DNA from: QHWK01 sp035315685
Lineage (GTDB): Bacteria > Acidobacteriota > Vicinamibacteria > Vicinamibacterales > CAVVIG01
Direction of reading: 5' to 3'
Length of the DNA stretch: 10,247 nucleotides
NCBI GenBank assembly: GCA_035315685.1
Contig: DATFXR010000500.1
Coordinates: forward strand, 1-10,247
How positions within the stretch are numbered: the first letter of the stretch is position 1; every line of letters starts with the position of its first letter. The position numbers and the translations under genes are program-made. Of this stretch, positions 1 to 6,620 are shown piece by piece. The notes under the pieces were generated by a model that made no database searches, was not told where the DNA came from, and worked only from the letters and a program-made list of their open reading frames with translations.

Positions 1-570
1 ATCGGCGAGGAACCGGAGGGCGTCAAGATCAGGCCGGACGGCAAGGTCGTCTACGTCACCAGCGAGGAAGACGGAGCCATCTTTGCGATTGACACCGCGA
101 CCAACAAGTCGATCAAACGCATCCCGGCAGGACATCGGCCGCGCGGCATCGGCTTTCTCCCCGACGGTTCACGCGCCTACGTGACGCTCGAGAACGACGG
201 CGCGCTGGCGCTGCTCGACGCAAAACAGCACAAGTTCATCAAGCTGATTCAGCTGAAAGGCGAAGGAAAGACGCCGAAGCCGCGGCCGATGGGCATCGCG
301 GTCCGTCCCGACGGCTCGATGATCTACGTGACGACCGGATCGTTCGGCAAGCTGTTCTTCCTCGATCCGAAGACCAACGAATCGGTCGGCGATCTCGAGG
401 TCGGCCAGCGCCCGTGGGGCCTGGCGCTGCTGCCGGACAACAACACGCTGTACACCGCCAACGGTCCGTCGAACGACGTGTCGATCGTCGACGTCGGGGC
501 CAGGACGGTCGTCAAGAAGATCAAGGCCGGCGATCGCCCGTGGGGAATCGCGGTCATCGCCGCGCCGTAA
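1..570 (+). CDS. YVTN-type beta-propeller repeat protein (5' end outside window)
   Basis: The open frame runs from base 1 without a start and ends at TAA 568-570, giving 189 visible C-terminal residues. It contains propeller-blade repeats with the pattern G-x-R-P-x-G-hydrophobic-PDG-x-x-x-YVT followed by D-x-x-T/A and a short basic strand ending in G. The 'P-x-G' positions fall at residues 5, 47, 96, 138 and 180, so the repeat is 42 residues with one 7-residue insertion (charged GEGKTPK loop, about residues 87-93). This is the YVTN/cytochrome-d1/lactonase-like propeller family, usually exported and used for binding rather than for a known reaction. The visible part has no catalytic motif and no CxxCH. 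The signal peptide, if present, lies upstream of the window. The gene converges on the PDZ hydrolase, with a long hairpin between them. The family call is strong; substrate and role are unknown. Confidence 0.88.
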   Translation: MGEEPEGVKIRPDGKVVYVTSEEDGAIFAIDTATNKSIKRIPAGHRPRGIGFLPDGSRAYVTLENDGALALLDAKQHKFIKLIQLKGEGKTPKPRPMGIAVRPDGSMIYVTTGSFGKLFFLDPKTNESVGDLEVGQRPWGLALLPDNNTLYTANGPSNDVSIVDVGARTVVKKIKAGDRPWGIAVIAAP

Positions 571-572
571 AA

Positions 573-637
573 GCACGAGGGGTCGGGAAGGGTTTTCGGG
601 AACTCGCCGATGAAAACCCTTCCCGACCCCTTCGTGC
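573..637. terminator. Long inverted repeat between convergent genes, likely bidirectional terminator
   Basis: The arms 573-597 and 612-637 are complementary over 25 bases with a single one-base bulge (GAGGGG on the left against CCCCTTC on the right). The apical part can pair further (TCGG with CCGA, with a TG bulge), leaving a 7-base GAACTCG loop. The hairpin starts 2 bases after the TAA of the propeller gene and ends 2 bases before the stop of the hydrolase gene, so both transcripts would end in it. There is no long T-tract on either side, so it is not a textbook intrinsic terminator. It could equally be a member of a dispersed palindromic repeat family. Confidence 0.7.
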
Positions 638-639
638 CG

Positions 640-2211
640 TTAATCCAGCTTGACGTGGATCTCCGCGCCGAAGAGCATCGTGCGGTCGTTGTCGGCGGCC
701 GCGTACTTCAGCAGCGTCGCGAGCTTCCTCTCGACCCTGGCGTTGAACACGGGCCGCCCGTTGGCGACGACCTTGATCGGCTGCCCGAAGTCGAATTGAT
801 CAGGTGAGATGAGCAGCGTGAATTCGGCAACGTCCCGCGTCGCGGCGGTGACCAGGTTGCCGGCGCGCGACAGATCGACGCGGCCGCTGGTGCCGGCGCG
901 TGCGAAGAGATGCTTGGGTGGCCCCTGCGCAATCTGCGGCTGGTAGATGCCGCTCAACTCGACCGGCAGGTTGTCGCGCGCAACGAGCAGGTCGATCTTC
1001 GAACCAGGCGGCGTATCTTCGAGCGCATCGCCGACGTCCATCGCCGACGGAACCGTCTGATCGTTGAGCCGCACCAGGACGTCGCCCGGCTTCAATCCAA
1101 TGTGATCCGCGTTGGACCTCGGCATCACACGATTGATCCGCGTCCCGTTCGACCGCGCGCCAAAATCAGCTGACGGCGGTACCGGCATGTCATTCAGATC
1201 GTCGAGCGTCTGCGCCTCGCCCCTGTGCGCGCCGGCCCTCGGTGCCGCGATCTTGTCGATGACCAGCCAGTGCGCCCGATGATGCGCGACGCTGTTCCCG
1301 ACCTCCCACGTGAGTGTGTCGGGCAGCGGCGGCCGCGGATGGTCGTGCGCGAACGCCTCGAAGGTGTCCTTCACCTCGGGCCACCACGCGGTGTTGTGCG
1401 CGCCGTTCGGCTGCGGGTGATAGTCGATGGTGACGCCGCCGCGTTTCATCTGCTCGATCGTCGGATCGACGATGCGCGTCGGGTACAGCGGGTCGCGTCC
1501 GCCGTTCACCGCGAAGATCGGCTTGTTCCGCAGGTTGTTCGCAAAGCTCAGCCCGTCGTCGATGTCGCGCGCGGCGAGCACCAGTAGATAACCGTTCAGC
1601 GGGAGGAAGCTGGCAAACGGCGTCGTCTCGCGCATCGCGATGTAGTACGCGCCGGTGCCTCCGTCCGAGACGCCGGAAACGACGACGCGGTTCTCGTCGA
1701 TGTTGTAGCGGCGCTTGAGCGCGTCCACGATCGCGGCGAGGTTCAGCGCCTGATCGTCGCTCCACCAGGGCGAATCGGCCCACGCGTACGGGACGACGTA
1801 GATCTGCTCGGCGCCCTCGAGCGCGCCGACGGTGCCCGGGCCGACCGGCGCGTTCGTCGCGCGGCCGCCGATTCCGCCGTGCAGGTGAAACCTCACCTGG
1901 TAGCGCCGCGTCGAATCGTAGGTCTCCGGAATGTTCAGCGCGTAGTTGTGCTCGACGCCGTCGGCCGATTGGTTGGTCAGGCGTACAACGCCGGTCGGCT
2001 GAGGTCCATACGTGCGGCCCTGTTTCAGCAGCCGGTAGGCGTCCTCGAAGCCGACGCCGCTGTGAACGATCGCATCGATCTTCTTGGCCGCCTCGTCTGG
2101 TGAGGGCGCGGCCCAGAACGCATCGAAGGCGGCATCAACGGAAGGCTTCTGGGCCGTTGCGATACTCGAGGCCCAGACGGTGAGCGCGAGAAGGATGACG
2201 TTGCGTGACAC
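640..2211 (-). CDS. Secreted alpha/beta-hydrolase with C-terminal PDZ domain
   Basis: This encodes 523 residues. A hydrophobic N-terminus (residues 1-20, ending SIATA-Q) looks like a Sec signal peptide. The hydrolase fold has an oxyanion-hole HLHGG at 109-113, a nucleophile elbow G-V-S-D-G with Ser182, a probable acid Asp240 in GGRDPLYP, and a probable His272 in NGAHNTAWW. This is the esterase/PHB-depolymerase/dienelactone-hydrolase type of triad. A PDZ domain follows at about 355-420 (INRVMPRSNADHIGLKPGDV), then a C-terminal beta-rich segment (about 430-523) containing F-T-L-L-I-S-P-D-Q-F-D-F. The start is GTG 2211-2209. No good Shine-Dalgarno is visible, but the signal peptide begins right there. 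An AT-rich patch (2219-2232) just upstream could hold a -10 element. Substrate is unknown; an extracytoplasmic ester or peptide is likely. The hydrolase plus PDZ order is seen directly; the functional consequence is inferred. Confidence 0.85.
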   Translation of the reverse strand: MSRNVILLALTVWASSIATAQKPSVDAAFDAFWAAPSPDEAAKKIDAIVHSGVGFEDAYRLLKQGRTYGPQPTGVVRLTNQSADGVEHNYALNIPETYDSTRRYQVRFHLHGGIGGRATNAPVGPGTVGALEGAEQIYVVPYAWADSPWWSDDQALNLAAIVDALKRRYNIDENRVVVSGVSDGGTGAYYIAMRETTPFASFLPLNGYLLVLAARDIDDGLSFANNLRNKPIFAVNGGRDPLYPTRIVDPTIEQMKRGGVTIDYHPQPNGAHNTAWWPEVKDTFEAFAHDHPRPPLPDTLTWEVGNSVAHHRAHWLVIDKIAAPRAGAHRGEAQTLDDLNDMPVPPSADFGARSNGTRINRVMPRSNADHIGLKPGDVLVRLNDQTVPSAMDVGDALEDTPPGSKIDLLVARDNLPVELSGIYQPQIAQGPPKHLFARAGTSGRVDLSRAGNLVTAATRDVAEFTLLISPDQFDFGQPIKVVANGRPVFNARVERKLATLLKYAAADNDRTMLFGAEIHVKLD

Positions 2212-2218
2212 GGGACGG

Positions 2219-2232
2219 GTATAACATAAAAA
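2219..2232. promoter_or_regulatory. AT-rich patch, candidate promoter -10 region for divergent genes
   Basis: This is a short A+T-rich island in an otherwise G+C-rich gap. On the plus strand TATAAC at 2220-2225 is one base from the sigma70 consensus TATAAT. On the minus strand the same patch reads TATGTTATAC just upstream of GTG 2211. No convincing -35 element at 16-18 bases is visible for either direction, so the assignment is tentative. Confidence 0.3.
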
Positions 2233-2237
2233 CTCTT

Positions 2238-2296
2238 GGGGACTGGGGACTGGGGACTGGGGACTGGGGACGGGGCGCTGGGAAGTGGGGACTGGG
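2238..2296 (+). repeat. GGGGACT heptamer tandem array (potential G-quadruplex)
   Basis: Five runs of four G at 2238, 2245, 2252, 2259 and 2266 are separated by exactly ACT. Degenerate continuations (GGGG at 2272 and 2287, GGG at 2280 and 2294) follow. Four G4 runs with 3-base loops fit the intramolecular G-quadruplex pattern on the + strand. The array fills most of the 90-base gap between two divergent start codons (GTG 2211 on minus, GTG 2302 on plus). No complementary C-rich arm is present here, unlike the array at 6451-6608. If transcription of the plus gene starts near the AT-rich patch at 2219-2232, the array would lie in its 5' leader. Confidence 0.85.
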
Positions 2297-2301
2297 CGGT
2301 T

Positions 2302-3564
2302 GTGAGCATTCGCCGCGCGATTGGAATCATCGCGTTCGTCGCTGCGCTGGGCGCAGTCGGCGGCGCCGTGTCACAGACGCCGAAATCGGCTGCGCAGGAT
2401 CAGAGTCTGCCGCCGCTCTCGTACGTCTGCCCCATGACGGGCGACGAGGACGTCATCGAGGATCATCCCGGCAAATGTCGCAAGTGCGGGATGGAGCTGG
2501 TGGCGATCCGGCTCGACTCGGTCTGGACATGTCCAGTGCACGCGGCGATTCACGAGTCGAAGCCGGGCAAGTGTCCGATCGACGGGCGCCAGCTGATCCA
2601 GATGACGATGGCGGTGTCGTGGACGTGCGCTGGCAGCGACAAGGAGTCGACGTCGCCCGGCGCGTGCGCCGACGGGACGCCGATGATCAGGAAGTTCGCG
2701 CCGCGGCCGCACGGCAATCACAACCCGCAGCACGGCGGCCAGTTCTTCATGGCGTCGGACAACTGGCATCACCTCGAGGGCACCTATCTGCCGTCGGGCG
2801 TTTTCCGCCTGCATCTCTACGACGACTACACGAGGCCGCTGCCGGTCGCGCAGGTCCGCACGGTTGCCGGCAACGTGGTCGTGAAGGATCCCCAGACGGG
2901 TCAGGACAAGACGGTCGCGCTGACGCGGAGTGGGCAGACCCTGCAGGGCGTGATCGGCAAGCTCGCGTTCCCGGCCGTGATGTACGCGAAGGTGAAATTC
3001 AAGGCGGACGGACCCGACAACCGGTTCGACTTCACGTTCGACAGCTACTCGAAGGAGCCGGCGCCAGGCGCCGCGCCGCGCACGACCAGCGCCGCACCGG
3101 CGGCCACGCCGGCGACGACGCCGGGCGCGCCGGCCGCGAGCGCGGCTGCCGCGCCAGCAGCGACCGCGACCCCGGCTGCGTCAGCCGCGGCGCCCGATCC
3201 CGCCTCCGGCGTCGATCCGGCGCTCGTGCCGCTGCCGATTCCCGAGACGGTCCCTGAAATCCTCGCGCAACTGCGGACTCGAACCGAACAGATCCGCTCG
3301 TTCATCGACAAGGGATCGTTCGCCAGCATCTACGTTCCAGCGTTCCAGGCCAAGGATCTCGCGCTCGCCCTCGACACACACAGGAGCGGCCTGCCAGCCG
3401 AGAAGCAGAGAGTCGCCGAACCTGCAATCGCGAAGCTCGTGCGTGTCGCCTACATGCTCGACGCGTTCGGCGATCTCGGCAACAAGCAGCAGATCGTCGA
3501 AGCCTACGCGAAGTTCCTCGAGGCGGCCAAAGACATCGAGTCGTCCTTCCCGTCGCAGCCATGA
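2302..3564 (+). CDS. Exported protein with three heavy-metal-binding (HMBD) repeats and C-terminal helical domain
   Basis: GTG 2302 is preferred over a TTG at 2236, because the 22 residues added upstream would be translated G-rich repeat (GTGDWG-type) and the signal peptide (residues 1-25, ending GGAVSQ) begins at the GTG. The protein is 420 residues. Repeat 1 (41-68) is a canonical heavy-metal-binding motif: C43-P-M, P-G-K-C59, then K-C62-G-M64. Repeat 2 (75-100) keeps C77-P-V-H80 and C91 but has Asp94 in place of the last Cys. Repeat 3 (107-131) keeps C109 and C122 only. A His-rich stretch PHGNHNPQHGG (136-146) opens a beta domain to about 250. A long Ala/Pro linker (about 252-310) leads to a helical C-terminal domain of about 105 residues. 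HMBD motifs are known from copper and heavy-metal export proteins; a periplasmic metal-binding or delivery role is inferred. The TGA stop overlaps the next gene's ATG, so the two are probably translationally coupled. Confidence 0.83.
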   Translation: MSIRRAIGIIAFVAALGAVGGAVSQTPKSAAQDQSLPPLSYVCPMTGDEDVIEDHPGKCRKCGMELVAIRLDSVWTCPVHAAIHESKPGKCPIDGRQLIQMTMAVSWTCAGSDKESTSPGACADGTPMIRKFAPRPHGNHNPQHGGQFFMASDNWHHLEGTYLPSGVFRLHLYDDYTRPLPVAQVRTVAGNVVVKDPQTGQDKTVALTRSGQTLQGVIGKLAFPAVMYAKVKFKADGPDNRFDFTFDSYSKEPAPGAAPRTTSAAPAATPATTPGAPAASAAAAPAATATPAASAAAPDPASGVDPALVPLPIPETVPEILAQLRTRTEQIRSFIDKGSFASIYVPAFQAKDLALALDTHRSGLPAEKQRVAEPAIAKLVRVAYMLDAFGDLGNKQQIVEAYAKFLEAAKDIESSFPSQP

Positions 3565-4799
3565 CCGTGATGCGTACGTCGATCCGCTCGGCGCTGGCGG
3601 GTGGTGTGGTCGCCGCCGCCGCACTGCTGTCGACCGCGCCGGGCCAGGCGCACAAGGCGATCACCTCGAAATACACCTACAACGACGACGTGTTCCCGAT
3701 CTTTCGGGATCGCTGTTCGCGGTGCCATGTCAGCGGCGGCGTCGCGCCGATGTCGCTCATGACTTACGACGATGCCTTCCCGTGGGCTGAGTCGATCCGC
3801 GCGGAGCTGATCGCGTCGCACATGCCGCCATGGAACGCGGACGAGGGCTTCGGCGAGCTGAAGCGTGCGCACACGTTGACACCGAAGGAAATCGACGTCG
3901 TGCTGACGTGGGCGACCGGCGGAAACCCGCGCGGCGCGCTCGATCAGAAGCTGCCCGAACTGAAGTTGAAGAACGAGTGGACGATCGGCGCACCCGATCT
4001 CGCGCTGAAGCTGCCGGCAGAGTTCACGCTCGCCGCCGACAAGATGGAGGACACGCAGGAGTTCACGCTGCCGTCGGGCACGACCGAGGCGCGCTGGGTG
4101 CGCGCGGTCGATCTGCTGCCCGGCACGCCCTCGATCGTGCGCAGCGCCACGATCTTCGTGAAGGACGCGGCGGCACCTGCCGCCGCCGGTCCTGCGCCGG
4201 AGCGCGTGCTCGCGCACTGGCTGCCGGGCCAGGACGCCGAGCCGGTCGACAGCGGCGTCGCGTTCCGCCTGCCGGCTGGCGCGCAGATCGGCGTCCTCAT
4301 CCACTACAAGAAGACCTGGCAGTTCGAGGGCAAGGCGCTCAGCGACCGGAGCACCGTCGGCGTGTACTTTGCGCCGGTGAGAGAAGCACACGAGCTGCTG
4401 ACGGTGCCGATCGAATCGCCGGCACTGGCACCCGGCCCGAATCAGCCGATCACCTTCGGCCACACGTTCACAGACGAAGTGCGCGCCGTGGCGGTGAGCC
4501 CCGACAGCGTCCCGCCCAACATCTCGCTGCAGGTCGAGGCGGTTCGACCCGACGGCTCGCGCACACCGATGATCCGCATCAACACGCGAGCCGATTGGGA
4601 CCGCCGCTACTGGTTCGAGCAGCCGCTCACGCTGGCGCGCGGGACGAAGGTGGAGGTGAAAGCCAACTTCGAGGATCCGGATCTGCTGTCGTCCGCCTTC
4701 AGCACGCCAATCGCACCGGCCGCTGCCCTAGGGAAGCCGGCGCCGATGCGCCTCACGCTGAACGTCTTGCCCGCGAACAGCAAGCCGGCCGCGCCATAA
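3561..4799 (+). CDS. Exported c-type cytochrome / PHM-like (copper type II monooxygenase-like) protein
   Basis: This encodes 412 residues from ATG 3561 (a second ATG at 3570 is possible) with a signal peptide at about 5-30, ending GQA-H. The cytochrome module has heme-binding C52-S-R-C55-H56. The candidate sixth ligand is Met64 (VAPMSLMTYDD) or Met88 (SHMPPW). The segment F-P-I-F-R-D-R-C to M-P-P-W is typical of the acidobacterial/planctomycete family in which such a domain precedes a domain related to ascorbate-dependent copper monooxygenases (PHM). In the C-terminal part His219 (AHWLPG) and His248 (LIHYKK) match conserved positions, but the usual VVHHV pair is replaced by I-V-R194-S195-A. 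The PHM relation is from family memory, and loss of that pair argues against a complete two-copper site. It is the second gene of the operon with the metal-binding protein (ATGA overlap). Its role is probably periplasmic redox or oxidation; the substrate is unknown. Confidence 0.8.
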   Translation: MTVMRTSIRSALAGGVVAAAALLSTAPGQAHKAITSKYTYNDDVFPIFRDRCSRCHVSGGVAPMSLMTYDDAFPWAESIRAELIASHMPPWNADEGFGELKRAHTLTPKEIDVVLTWATGGNPRGALDQKLPELKLKNEWTIGAPDLALKLPAEFTLAADKMEDTQEFTLPSGTTEARWVRAVDLLPGTPSIVRSATIFVKDAAAPAAAGPAPERVLAHWLPGQDAEPVDSGVAFRLPAGAQIGVLIHYKKTWQFEGKALSDRSTVGVYFAPVREAHELLTVPIESPALAPGPNQPITFGHTFTDEVRAVAVSPDSVPPNISLQVEAVRPDGSRTPMIRINTRADWDRRYWFEQPLTLARGTKVEVKANFEDPDLLSSAFSTPIAPAAALGKPAPMRLTLNVLPANSKPAAP

Positions 4800-4836
4800 G
4801 GGCGCGCACGCAGGTTATTCGCGGTCATGCGGAGCT

Positions 4837-4908
4837 GCCACGAAGGCACGAAGTCACGAAGCAACAAATTTGTACAAACCAATCTTCGTGTCTTCGTGTC
4901 TTCGTGGC
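4837..4908. repeat. Inverted repeat of CACGAAGN octamers between convergent genes
   Basis: The left arm 4837-4861 and right arm 4884-4908 are 25 bases each and pair with two mismatches. The left arm is three CACGAAG units at 8-base spacing, and the right arm is the complement (CTTCGTGT units). The 22-base loop is AT-rich and contains the small palindrome TTGTACAA. The element lies between TAA 4797-4799 of the cytochrome gene and TAG 4918-4916 of the aldehyde dehydrogenase, so it may act as a shared terminator. A second copy of the family is at 9787-9864. There is no coding capacity. Confidence 0.85.
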
Positions 4909-4915
4909 GTCCACG

Positions 4916-6400
<1,485 letters not shown>

Positions 6401-6403
6401 GAT

Positions 6404-6410
6404 CTCCTCC
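6404..6410 (-). promoter_or_regulatory. Strong ribosome binding site of the aldehyde dehydrogenase
   Basis: On the minus strand GGAGGAG lies 3 bases (GGAGG 5 bases) upstream of GTG 6400. This fixes the start outside the truncated 423-residue frame and shows that the part before the TGA was, until recently, the true N-terminus. Confidence 0.8.
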
Positions 6411-6450
6411 AGTCAACCATCTTCGTTCGGCGTCCGTCTCAGTGACAACT

Positions 6451-6608
6451 GTCGGGGGCTGGGGGCTGGAAGCTGGGGGCTGGGGGCTGGGGGCTGGAGG
6501 CTGCGGGCTAGCTGATCGCTCGGCTGAAGCCTTCGTACATCGAGTCGGAAACCGCGCTAGCGACCAGCGACCAGCTCCCAGTCCCCAGTCCCCAGTCCGC
6601 AGTCCCGA
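6451..6608. repeat. Imperfect palindrome with G-rich heptamer arm and C-rich heptamer arm
   Basis: The left arm (6451-6511) is built from GGGGGCT-type heptamers: GTCGGGGGCT, then repeats broken by a GGAAGCT and a GGAGGCT unit, ending at GCTAGC. The right arm (about 6553-6608) is mostly AGTCCCC-type heptamers, beginning at GCTAGC and ending GTCCCGAC. The outer GTCGGG and CCCGAC and the inner GCTAGC sites pair in register, with mismatches between. The unique centre (about 6512-6552) is about 40 bases. The G-rich arm also fits the G-quadruplex pattern. The element occupies the gap between divergent aldehyde dehydrogenase and permease genes and ends 12 bases before the permease ATG. The rest of the gap (6411-6450) shows nothing recognisable. 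Confidence 0.8.
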
Positions 6609-6620
6609 CGAGAGTTCACC

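Noticed and set aside
2236..2301. TTG 2236 as start of the metal-binding protein
   Set aside because: It would translate the GGGGACT repeat into a GTGDWGL-type tail ahead of a perfectly placed signal peptide; GTG 2302 is better.
2205..3257. Long + strand open frame (350 codons) overlapping the metal-binding gene in another frame
   Set aside because: It is Arg/Gly-rich low-complexity translation typical of out-of-frame reading in G+C-rich DNA, and the overlapping frame has clear domains and a signal peptide.
3504..4463. Minus-strand open frame of 319 codons opposite the cytochrome/PHM-like gene
   Set aside because: It is Arg-rich antisense shadow without recognisable motifs; the plus frame has CxxCH and a signal peptide.
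4837..4908. CRISPR-like array
   Set aside because: The 8-base units are contiguous, have no spacers and form an inverted repeat; no cas gene is near.
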